Below are positions 20,944 through 30,767 of a DNA stretch of 64,000 nt, piece by piece. The notes under the pieces were generated by a model. It saw only the letters and a list, made by a program, of their open reading frames with translations, was not told the DNA's origin and searched no databases. The DNA lies in NCBI GenBank assembly GCA_021014325.1, contig CM037464.1, positions 7,657,127 to 7,721,126 on the forward strand, in the 5' to 3' direction. The stretch comes from Plazaster borealis. Its lineage: Eukaryota > Echinodermata > Asteroidea > Forcipulatida > Labidiasteridae. The position numbers were made by a program, and so were the translations under genes. Numbering within the stretch: position 1 is the stretch's first letter; each line of letters starts with the position of its first letter.

Positions 20944-23900
20944 ATTCTCCACAATGGGATGCAGGGCATTCATTCTCCCCCAATACGATGGCCACCTACA
21001 GCCGACGACCTGAATACACAAGTTGCAAAGACAGCAGTGCCACATACACTCTTCAACTTTCTAGCTTGGTGTGTAGGTGCATCTTGTGATCCGGATGTCT
21101 CAACATATGTTCAGGTCAGTGAAGATGTCAACCGGAAGTTGCTGTCTGTTGCACAAGATTTGATGTACATCAGTTCAAGTGGCCGACAAATGCTACCAAA
21201 GCATGTCTCTTTGGCTATGACGGTTCGCCACATGGCAGGGTCCGCCAAGCTCATCGGAATTCTTAATGGATATGGCCATTGTGTGTCCCATTCATCAGTT
21301 CTGGAGCATGACACAGCATTGGCTGAACGTCAACTTGCACTTGGAGATGAGGCACTTCCAGAAGGTGTTCAGTCATCCTTCACAACTATAGTTTGGGACA
21401 ACAATGACTTTGCTGAAGAGACATTGTCTGGCAAAGGAACAACACATGTAACTAATGGTATAATCATACAACGTAGCAAACAAAACCAAGAGCAATTTCC
21501 TGAGGCTTGTGCAGAAAGTCTTCCTAGGTCCCATAGGAGATCCATAAAATCACCACCAGTAGTAGTTGCATCATACCATGGCGGCATGAAGAAGGGACCA
21601 CAGCCCTATGGAACAAATGTAAATATAAACGAGCACACCTATTTCCCAACTCAGCAGCTCGCACGAGATACAGATTTAGCATTTGTTCTTTCAAGATTAC
21701 CACAACGATCTGGACACCTGCTACCTAGTTGGACAGGCCACAATACACTTTTGAAAGAAAAAAGTATGTCAACCCATGTGAAGTCGAATGTGTTCTACCT
21801 TCCAGTAATTGATGCGCCACCGACAGAAAAAGACACAATCTACACAATCCTTCTGAAGAGTGTCAAAATAGCCGATACCTTGAAGCAGGAATCAGTAGTA
21901 GTTGTCTGCGACCAGGCTATATACAGCAAGATCCAGGAACTAAGGTGGAAGGATGAAAGGTTCATGAAACGTATTGTAGTCCGGTTGGGGGAATTTCATA
22001 CGTGCATGGCCTTTCTTGCATGCATAGGCAAACGCTTCCGAGATGCTGGACTTCAGGAAATTCTAATCGAGGCGAGAATCATTGCTCAAGGCTCAATGAA
22101 TGGTGTGTTGTCAGGACATCATTATAACAGAAGTTTGAGGATCCACAAATGTGTCAGCGAGGCAATGGAACGTCTAAGATGGCAGTCATTTCTAAGAACC
22201 CTCAGTGTGGAAAAGCAAGAAGAAATATCAGATGTCTTACTGAGAATGCAGATATCATTCCCAGGTCCACAGTACAGTGATGTGATTGGAAGTAGTCAGT
22301 ACCAAGAAGTAATGAAGAAGTATGCTTCCTACATTCATTCACAGTCAACAAGGCCCACATTTGCATTCTGGTCTTCTTATATAGACATGGTTAAGACCCT
22401 GCTTGTTTTTATTCGAGCCACTAGACAGGGAGATTGGGATCTACATTTGTCTGCTGTTAGGTCCATCATTCCGTGGTTTTTTGCATATGATCACACCAAC
22501 TATTCCAGGTATCTTCCAGCATATTGGTTGGAAATGCATCAGTTGCCGATAACTCATCCTCAAGTCTCTGATGCGTTCCACGATGGAGAATTCTCTGTAG
22601 TAAGACAAGATAGCCATGGCTTTGCTGGTACTCCTGCTGACCAAGTAATAGAGCAGTCCATCAACAGGGACACTAAAACAAAGGGCGGCATAATTGGGTT
22701 CACAACTAGAAAGGCGTATGTGCACCGATGGATTTTGTCTCAGCATCTCCGGGCAGCCATCCAAAAGCAATGCGAGACAATGGCGGGTAAAGGTGAACAG
22801 ACAACGAAGGTGAAAGACCTGAACAATTTCCGAATGCGCAAAGACAACAACGATGTGCAGGCTGTGTGCGACACAATTGAAAGTATGATAAACCCCTTTG
22901 AAGAGGTTGGAACAAACCTGCTACATCTCACTTCTGGAGTAATTGCAACTGAAGATGTAACAAAAAGCATCCTGAAAGCAAAGTTGATTGGTCAATCTGC
23001 AGCAGAGGAGTACATCAAAGACAGACTCCAGGAAGGAAATCAAAGTATTCACACAACACTGAAACACCAAAAGTTGAAATCCTTCTCTGACAAGTCTGTA
23101 GTAAAGACAGCATCGATTAAAGGTGGAAAACAGGGAGTTTTGAAGCAAGATCGCAGTTTTTTTGCCAGATTACTCATACTTTCGAAATTTCGAGATGTCA
23201 ACATACAAGATATGATGAAATTCAGTTTGAACACTGTTCCCCTTGCATTGGCCACTGAAAATGGAGGGCTCAAGAAGACAAACAAGTCAAGCTTAATGCG
23301 ACATCTGGAATCAATAGATCCATCTCCTGTACTGGATAGTATACCTCAGAAAAGTGTTTGGGTGATAGATGGCATGGCACTTATACAAGAGTTGAACAAC
23401 CAGCTAATATCTCAAATGACCTTCGGTGACCTAGCAGAATACATTCTGAAGAAAGCAATAGCCATGGCAACCAATTTGACCTCGGAATATGTTCACTTTG
23501 TGACAGATTGCTACCCAGCTGTGAGTATTAAGAATGCCGAAAGAGGAAAACGTGCTGCTGCTGGATTTCAACGAATCAAAATATATGGCCCAGAACAGTC
23601 CATTCCAGTCCAATGGAAGAAGTTTATGTCATGTGGAGAAAACAAAGAGGCATTGATCGATTTCCTGTTCATAAGATGGCAGCAGTGTAATCCTGCAGTG
23701 TTTCGTGGAGTTACAGTTTTCCTTGCACATGGAAGTCAGTGTCACTCCTTCAGAAGTGTGTCCGAGAAGCTTGAGGTTCAATTCATAGATGATCTTGAGA
23801 GCAGCCAAGAAGAAGCAGACACCAGACTTCTCCTTCACAGTGCATATGCAGCTCGCAACCACACATCAGAATCACAAAGATCAAACATCATCATTCGGAG

Positions 23901-24681
23901 CCCAGACACTGATGTCTTCATCATTGCGCTTACTTTGTCTGATATGATTGATGGCAGGCTGTTGTTTCACACTGGAAGAGGAGACCTCCTTCGCACTATT
24001 GACATTAAGGCTGTGCGTGTTTCACTTGGGAACAATGTAGCTGATAGTTTAATTGGTCTCCACTGCTTTTCTGGATGCGATTCTGTCAGTTCGTTTTATG
24101 GCAAAGGTAAAACAAAAGCTTTAAAACTTCTAATGGAAGATGAGAAGTATCAGAATGTCTTCTGTGAGCTGGGACAGTCTTTCAATGTGTCACACAATCT
24201 TTTTATGGAGTTAGAGAAGTTTGTCTGTAAGTTGTATGGGCAAGATGTTGATGAAGTAAACATGGCAAGATACAACATGTTTAGGATGGACTGCAAATTG
24301 GAGAGCTTTCTTCCACCGAATCAAGATTCTCTTCATCAACATATTCTTCGAGCCAACTACCAGGCAGCAATACATGCTAGGGCCCTTGAACAATCTTCCA
24401 TCATCCCGAGTCCTCACCAACATGGCTGGCAGATCAAAGATGGTGACATCCAAATTCAGTGGGGAACAATGGCAGCAGCACCAGAAAACCTACTAGCAAC
24501 CACTACTTGTAGTTGTAAAAAGTCAAAATGCAACTCAAGGCAGTGTGAGTGCATGAAAAATAGCTTCCCTTGCACAGACTTGTGCAAATGTGTGGACTGC
24601 TCCAACAATGAACAAGTAGCACAAGCCAGTGATGACTATGAAGCTGAAGATGACGATGTACTGGATTCTGACAGTGACTAG
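20944..24681 (+). CDS. Main exon of a FEN1/XPG-like nuclease with C-terminal CXC motif
   Basis: Single exon of 1,245 codons; residue numbers count from the Met at 20959. The middle third (about 330-640) includes GEFHTCMAFLACIGKRF and SGHHYNRSL, which I cannot assign. Residues 800-1055 carry acidic motifs in the order and spacing of FEN1-type 5' nucleases: VIDGMAL (D804), VTDCYPAVSIKNAERGKR (D850), QEEADTRLL (E952, D954), SPDTDVFII (D983, D985) and SGCDSVSSFYGKGKTKAL (D1041, helix-hairpin-like). These match the roles of human FEN1 D34, D86, E158, E160, D179, D181 and D233. Residues 1184-1214 form a Tesmin/TSO1-like CXC motif (CSCKKSKCNSRQCEC...) that should bind zinc and DNA. The protein ends in an acidic tail. 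A domesticated or mobile-element-borne structure-specific nuclease is possible. No family name is known to me. Confidence 0.85.
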   Translation: MLHNGMQGIHSPPIRWPPTADDLNTQVAKTAVPHTLFNFLAWCVGASCDPDVSTYVQVSEDVNRKLLSVAQDLMYISSSGRQMLPKHVSLAMTVRHMAGSAKLIGILNGYGHCVSHSSVLEHDTALAERQLALGDEALPEGVQSSFTTIVWDNNDFAEETLSGKGTTHVTNGIIIQRSKQNQEQFPEACAESLPRSHRRSIKSPPVVVASYHGGMKKGPQPYGTNVNINEHTYFPTQQLARDTDLAFVLSRLPQRSGHLLPSWTGHNTLLKEKSMSTHVKSNVFYLPVIDAPPTEKDTIYTILLKSVKIADTLKQESVVVVCDQAIYSKIQELRWKDERFMKRIVVRLGEFHTCMAFLACIGKRFRDAGLQEILIEARIIAQGSMNGVLSGHHYNRSLRIHKCVSEAMERLRWQSFLRTLSVEKQEEISDVLLRMQISFPGPQYSDVIGSSQYQEVMKKYASYIHSQSTRPTFAFWSSYIDMVKTLLVFIRATRQGDWDLHLSAVRSIIPWFFAYDHTNYSRYLPAYWLEMHQLPITHPQVSDAFHDGEFSVVRQDSHGFAGTPADQVIEQSINRDTKTKGGIIGFTTRKAYVHRWILSQHLRAAIQKQCETMAGKGEQTTKVKDLNNFRMRKDNNDVQAVCDTIESMINPFEEVGTNLLHLTSGVIATEDVTKSILKAKLIGQSAAEEYIKDRLQEGNQSIHTTLKHQKLKSFSDKSVVKTASIKGGKQGVLKQDRSFFARLLILSKFRDVNIQDMMKFSLNTVPLALATENGGLKKTNKSSLMRHLESIDPSPVLDSIPQKSVWVIDGMALIQELNNQLISQMTFGDLAEYILKKAIAMATNLTSEYVHFVTDCYPAVSIKNAERGKRAAAGFQRIKIYGPEQSIPVQWKKFMSCGENKEALIDFLFIRWQQCNPAVFRGVTVFLAHGSQCHSFRSVSEKLEVQFIDDLESSQEEADTRLLLHSAYAARNHTSESQRSNIIIRSPDTDVFIIALTLSDMIDGRLLFHTGRGDLLRTIDIKAVRVSLGNNVADSLIGLHCFSGCDSVSSFYGKGKTKALKLLMEDEKYQNVFCELGQSFNVSHNLFMELEKFVCKLYGQDVDEVNMARYNMFRMDCKLESFLPPNQDSLHQHILRANYQAAIHARALEQSSIIPSPHQHGWQIKDGDIQIQWGTMAAAPENLLATTTCSCKKSKCNSRQCECMKNSFPCTDLCKCVDCSNNEQVAQASDDYEAEDDDVLDSDSD

Positions 24682-24837
24682 GGTAAACTAAAACCTGAGA
24701 GTGAATTGAACAATTGAGTGACATTTCCACATACATGTATTGTATTTATGGTTCATTATTCAACAAGTAGAGGATGGAAGACCCACCAGCACGCTTGCAA
24801 ATCCATAGGCATACATGTACTAAAGACAGGAAAAATG

Positions 24838-25465
24838 CCTCGGTCAGGTCAGTCATTCAGGTTAGTCAGTCGGTCAAGATAGTCAGACAGTTTGGTTAGT
24901 GACATTAGGTCATACAGGTCAGTCAGACAGTTGGGTCGGTCAGTCGGTCAGGTCAGTCAGACAGTCAGGTTAGTAGGACAGACAGGTCGGTCAGGTCAGT
25001 CAGACAGTCAGGTCAGTAGGACAGACAGGTCGGTCAGTCGGTCAGGTCAGTCAAGTCGGTCAGGTTAGTAGGTCAGACAGGTCAGACAGGTCGGTCAGTC
25101 AGACAGTCAGGCTAGTAGGACAGACAGGTCGGTCAGTCGGTCAGGTCAGTCAGACAGTCAGGTTAGTAGAACAGACAGGTCGGTCAGTCAGACAGTCAGG
25201 TTAGTAGGACAGACAGGTCAGTCAGTCGGTCAGGTCAGTCAGACGGACAGGGCCCAATTTCATAGAGCTGCTTAAGCACAAAAGTTGCTAAGCACAACAA
25301 AATTTTGCTTACCAGAATAAGGTTACCAGTCAAGCTACCATGTCACATGTACAATTTGTGACTGGTATCCTGCCCATTTCGGCTTAGCGGACAATTTTTA
25401 AGCAATATTTTCTGCTTAAGCAGCTCTATGAAATTGGGCCCAGGTCAGTCAGTCGGTCTGGTCAG
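24838..25465 (+). repeat. GTCAGTCAGGTCGGTCAG minisatellite interrupted by a MITE
   Basis: Hundreds of bases of GTCAG, GTCGGTCAG, GACAGTCAG and AGGTTAGTAGGACAGACAG words in higher-order repeats of 40-60 bp. It stops at 25250, is interrupted by the MITE at 25251-25440, and resumes for about 25 bp. Confidence 0.95.
25251..25440. mobile_element. MITE with GGCCCAATTTCATAGAGCTG termini
   Basis: 190 bp with about 28-bp inverted ends (GGCCCAATTTCATAGAGCTG and its complement, then CTTAAGCA). The flanking CAG at 25248-25250 and 25441-25443 is a possible 3-bp target duplication, although CAG is frequent in the surrounding array. A second copy lies at 35380-35570. Confidence 0.85.
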
Positions 25466-26020
25466 AGAGTCCTTATTCCTTGCACACATTGATTTTATGA
25501 ACCGCATCAAAATTTTGATTTCAAAGAGATAGGAAAAACAGCCACTTCTATACTGTTTTTGAATTGTAAAATTCTGAAAGAAACGGCTTTTGTACTATGA
25601 AAATTAAGTGAAAACCAGTTCTTTTGATGGCAATCCATTATCACAACAAAGTCAATAAAAGTGTAAACACAGATACACTGTAGATATTAGTCTTGAAAAT
25701 TTATTTTTGATCTTATGATTTACCAAAAATTTAAATATAATGTCTTCTAGCAAACTGATTGGTCGATCCATAGCAACAAGAGTGTGACATTAACTCATTA
25801 TGCCTGGCCCATATCACGCCCTATTCTAATGCGCTGTTTTAGCTCCACGTTTTGCGCTAATTTAAGCTGCGAGTCAAGTTTGCTGAAAGATGAATTAATT
25901 ACCACAGGCGCACTCGTTGGATATTGAATTTAGCAGCACTATTAATTATCACACAAGCACGAGTGGAAATATGGAGAAATATAGTGATTCTGCATCCCAT
26001 ATCAAATTAACTTTTTACAA
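25466..26020. other. Intergenic, no gene seen
   Basis: AT-rich, with no repeat boundary or ORF of note. Confidence 0.35.
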
Positions 26021-26930
26021 AAATGACCCAAAATTTGGTTTGTTCACTTAATGTGCAGTGTTAGAGTTTGGCAACAGCTAATTTGGATTCAGCACCATTG
26101 AAAACCCTTGTACACCAAATCTCATGAAAATAGTCCAATGAATGTAGATGTTAATCCAAAAATACTGTTTTTGACCAAAAATGACCCAAAATTCGGTTTG
26201 TATACTTAATGTGCAGTTTTAGAGTTTGGCAACAACCATATTTGGATTCAGCACCATCGAAAACCCTTGTACACCAGATTTCATGAAAATAGTCTAATGA
26301 ATGTAGATAATAATCCAAAAATACTGTTTTTGACCAGAAATGACCCAAAATTCGGTTTGTATACTTAATGTGCAGTTTTAGAGTTTGGCAACAGCTAATT
26401 TGGATTCAGCACCATTGAAAGCCCTTGTACACCAAATCTCATGAAAATAGTCCAATGAATGTAGATGTTAATCCAAAAATACTGTTTTTGACCAAAAATG
26501 ACCCAAAATTCGGTTTGTATACTTAATGTGCAGTTTTAGAGTTTGGCAACAACCATATTTGGATTCAGCACCATTGAAAACCCTGGTACACCAAATCTCA
26601 TGAAAATAGTCCAATGAATGCAGATGATAATCCAAAAATACTGTTTTTGACCAAAAATGACCCAAAATTCGGTTTGTATACTTAATGTGCAGTTTTAGAG
26701 TTTGGCAACAACCATATTTGGATTCAGCACCATCGAAAACCCTTGTACACCAGATTTCATGAAAAAAATCAAATGAATGCAGATGTTATTAAAGAAATAC
26801 TGTTTTTGACCAAAAATGACCAAAAATGACCCAAAATTCAGTCTGTTCACTTAATGTGCAGTTTTAGAGCTTGGCAACAACCATATTTGGATTCAGCACC
26901 ATCGGAAACCCTTGTACACTAATTTTCGCG
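26021..26930 (+). repeat. Tandem array with a 158/159-bp unit, about 5.8 copies
   Basis: The word ATGACCCAAAAT recurs with spacing of 158, 159, 158, 159 and 169 bp. The last interval includes a 10-bp duplication (CAAAAATGAC). Each unit holds TTAATGTGCAGTTTTAGAG and GGATTCAGCACCAT. Two near-identical 65-codon minus-strand ORFs come from the array and are not genes. Confidence 0.95.
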
Positions 26931-27589
26931 TGGTACGGAGATGGGGACCACGGAACCCCCAAAATAGGCCCCTTTTCAATACCCATCCCATGGTCTATAA
27001 ATAGTGATTTGTATTGACACTTGCTATAGATTGATATACAACTAAGATCGATATTAGCTCTTTTTGAAATCGACCCCTGGACGGCCTCCGTATGCGGAAG
27101 TAATACGAGTGCAGGCGTCGTGCTCAGTCATTACACATGGTTTTAAAGTTGCATTGTTAATTTAATGTTATGGCGTTATCGATGACGTCATCATCCCGGA
27201 AAAAAAATGCGGTGTCATCTACACAGTAAGATCCAAGTACATGGTGAGTTTAAAGTCTGAACGTTTTTTTTGTTAATGAGCAATTTCTTTTTTATGAAAT
27301 TCCAACTTCCGGTTTAAAACGGCAGTCAAGGTCAAATTTGGTTACACTCTGCGAAGCGTTTGTTTAATTTTTAAAGATCTTTCCGATGATGTGGCTCAGG
27401 AGATATTATTTTTTCAAATATTAAACTTTGATTGATTGTAATTTGATTCCTGAGGACGTCATCATGATGTCAAGTTTGTGTCGTCTTGATGTTGAGGTTT
27501 AATTGTCAGATGAGTTTCACTGTTAAATGCAAGGTTTCAGCTTGATCACGCATTATTTCGGTATACATAGGTCTTGTAAAACTGCAACT

Positions 27590-28060
27590 TTAAAGTGACG
27601 TCACGTGACCCTTGATGACCTCAACAGAACAGGACCCCCAATTTTGAATGTTACAAATCCCGGCTTACATGCAAAGTTTTAGCTTTTTTCCAGTAAACAT
27701 AAATCTTTGAAAACTTTAAGGTTACGCCACGTAATGCTGATGACGTCATCGTGATGTCACCTCAAATTGTAGATGTAACAGATCCCGGCTTGAACACATG
27801 CAAGGTTTCAGCCTGATCACATATTTTTTCTGTATATATAGATCTTGTAATACCTCACCTTTAAGGTGACGTCACGTGACACTTGATGACGTCATATATT
27901 GGATGTAACACATCCCGACTTGAATACTGCAAAGTGTCAACTTGATCGCGCATTTTTTCTTTGAAATATAAGTCTTTGAAAAGTGCACCTTTAGGGTGAC
28001 GTCACGTGGTGCTTGATTACGTCATGATGTTGTAACTATAATATGAATGATGTATTATCA
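27590..28060 (+). repeat. Degenerate tandem array of about 130 bp with CRE/E-box-like cores
   Basis: GTGACGTCACGTG occurs near 27595, 27866 and 27996, and a decayed copy GTTACGCCACGTAA lies at 27721. The spacing is 126-145 bp. Each unit also has a TGATGACGTCA-like word, ATGTAACA-ATCCCG, and a TTTTTTCTxTxxATA stretch. Flanking DNA at 27100-27590 has looser copies. Confidence 0.7.
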
Positions 28061-29645
28061 AGGTCTTATGATGGTGTAACTTTCAAGTTGATCTAATGTA
28101 CAGAAGTTTGGATTTTTGCCCATAAACGAATTTTTCTAGGAAGAAAAACAAATGCAGACTTTCACCTTCCGGTACCACCAAAAATTAAGTTCATACGATT
28201 TTGACATTACTTTTAAAATGGTGCCCCAGTCTTGATATATCAAAAGCCAACTTATGGACATCGTAGCTTTAAAATTTCAAGAAATACATCGAATATCAAA
28301 TAGTAAATTTTTAAATTTAAAAACCTTGTAATTCTACACCTGATAACGTCATCATTACGTCATTGTTCAAGTGGCGTCTTCATGATAAGGTTCAAGAATA
28401 TGCCTAGTTTCAAGTCTGTAGACAAAATTCAGTGGGAAGAAAAAGAGGCGTTAAAGACCAACAACACACAGTACAATAACAATAGGTTTTCTGCTGAATG
28501 CCGAGCACCTAAAAAAAAAACCCGAACAAAAACAAGAGGTGATCCGAGCTATGCTCCGAACACCTAAAATTAGGGAAGAAAAACAAATAGAAATCTTGAC
28601 AAAAACAATAGCCGTTCCGACTACTAAGTCGGAAAAGCTGATAATAACTTAATAATGAACAAAACTATTTACACAATCTAAAGGAGTTTCTATGCAGTAG
28701 GGCCGAAACCCCTAATTATAATACATTTGTAAAAACAAAATAAAATTATAACAAATCTGAAAAAAACCCAAAGGGTGTGTGGACGAAACCCCTTAAAAAA
28801 AAAGCAAATTAACTATTTTAGAAAATAAAAAAATACATGTATATGTTAAAAAATGTATACTAGATCACAATTCTTCTAAATTATTGCGTGTATATATAGG
28901 TTCACCCATTTGCTTTATATATTGCTTCATATACATCAACCAAGACATGTAGATCAATATCACTCTGCAAGGCACAATACAATTCTAGATGTGATTTTCA
29001 CTTTGATGCACACACTTCTCGCCCCATTTATTTGTACTATTTTTATCAATATGAGTTTTAATCAACACTTGGAAACGTTGTAAATTTCAGTTAGATTGCT
29101 TGAGTGATTCTAACTGACCCATCACCACTAGATATTGATGTCAGTATGCTCTATACCTGCAATGAACAGGCACTTGCTTCAAGGACCAAAGAATCAATAT
29201 TGAACTCAACCCTTGCCTCACTTAAAATTACTACTCTTAAATTACAACAAATTCACCAACGTGTGTTTTGCTACCTTTCTAAACTTGTTATGGTACCCAA
29301 ACCCAAACCGAAAAAATACAAGGTCCAAGTAAAACATTCCTACAAATTCAAAATAGTCATATAGCTAATTGTTGAATGGTCTATAGTTCAAACCAAAGTC
29401 AGTTATACGAATTCAATAACTACGTACCGTGTATGGACAAACATGTGTACCGTATATTCAGCGCAAACTTCGGGGTTGTCTCTTTGGTAGAATGTTAACC
29501 TCGTCCATAGAGTGTACATATTCTGAACTCAAATAAGTCCCAATATCAAAAGGGTTGTAGTATGTACTGACGGGCCCAAAAATCGAAAAAAAGAAAGAAA
29601 ACAAAAGTCCGCCCCCAAAAAACCCCCAAAATAAAAAAAGTCCGC
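28061..29645. other. AT-rich repeat remains, no gene
   Basis: Contains pieces also found elsewhere in the window. GAGCTATGCTCCGAACACCT at 28544-28563 matches the complement of sequence near 35061. GGCCGAAACCCCTAAT at 28700 matches 32341. These look like ends of noncoding elements whose full extent I cannot define. ORFs here are short and low in complexity. Confidence 0.4.
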
Positions 29646-29649
29646 CCCC

Positions 29650-30610
29650 TTAAAAAAAAACGCCCCTGAAATTCATCAAATGTCTCTCCGCATAATAAGG
29701 AGTCATCACTGATTGAAATCCTTGGCCTTTAAGTGTAGAATAAATGGGTTTTAATACCTTTGTAAATACACGTGGTGCTGAAGCAAGGCCATTTGGAAGG
29801 CATGTGTCTTGATAATTATGTGTTCCCCACTGAAACTTGAGGTAGCCTACTTTTTTATGTTCATACGTAATTGGCACGGAGTAGTAAGCATCACGTAAAT
29901 CAATAGATGCAATGTGGCAATCTTGTGTTATCACGTGTATTGCAGACTGCACAGTTTCCATCTTAAAGTGATGGTATTTGACATGTTTATTCAGGGTCTT
30001 TAAATTCAGTACCATTCTCTACGATCCATCTTTCTTTGGTCGTAGAAATAGGTTTGAAGGAAATTCTTTAGGCTCATGAGTTGTGACTTCAATCACTCCT
30101 TTGGTCAATCATTTTTTAATTTCTTGTTGCACAAGCCTTTCCGCATGAACATTATGCTGCATACAGTTTTGGTATACATTTTTGTCTTGGTGGCGCTTCA
30201 AACTCAATATTGAGTCCTTTTACAATATTTAAAATATTTTGGTCAGAAGTGAGCCTTTTCCCAACGGGCAAATAATTTTTGATTCTGCCTGCCACGAATG
30301 AGTTTACTTTACATTGACAAGAGTTACTGACCTTGCTGCCCTCTAATGATGTGCGTTGGGCAGTTATAATTGGGTGCTTTTGGAGGGGTAGTGGCCCATT
30401 TGGTTGTTCTGGGTTCCTCCGCACTTTTTTGTCTTAGTATTATACCTGCTCGCGTATTGGTAGCCAAAGCCTCTGAGGTGGCCCAAACCTCGGGCAACAC
30501 CGCCTCGACCAATTTTGTTCTCTACTTTATTAGTAGCATTAATGTCATTGACTTCATTGGACAAACCATCCCCATACAGTAACTTTGTGATGGAACAGAT
30601 AGCACACATA
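29650..30610 (-). pseudogene. DIRS-like retrotransposon relic (reverse transcriptase and upstream Gly/Arg-rich region)
   Basis: On the minus strand, 29650-30015 encodes a reverse transcriptase palm fragment with IDLRDAYYSVPI and CLPNGLASAPRVFTKVLKP, the pattern of DIRS-type tyrosine-recombinase retrotransposons. The frame continues upstream to about 30180 (LVQQEIKK, stop, LTKGVIEVTTHEPKEF, then FLRPKKDGS, stop). Upstream, 30364-30609 encodes a Gly/Arg-rich stretch (GRGGVARGLGHLRGFGYQYA) like a gag tail. The YxDD box and the recombinase are missing. In-frame stops show a dead copy. Confidence 0.75.
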
Positions 30611-30740
30611 GGCGCTTGTTTTGGGTATTCAATTCAGGACTCATGAGTTCGAGGTTTATTTCGAAGGATTAATTCAATATTGGCATTAGCCATCAAAGTC
30701 GTTAGCCATCAAAGTCCATAACTAATTTAACGTCTTCTTT

Positions 30741-30767
30741 TAATAATAATAATAATAATAATAATAA
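30741..30767 (+). repeat. (AAT)n microsatellite
   Basis: About nine AAT units, next to the left edge of the element proposed at 30768-32356. Confidence 0.95.

Noticed and set aside
26151..26665. Two near-identical 65-codon minus-strand ORFs
   Set aside because: They arise from the 158/159-bp tandem array and span unit borders.
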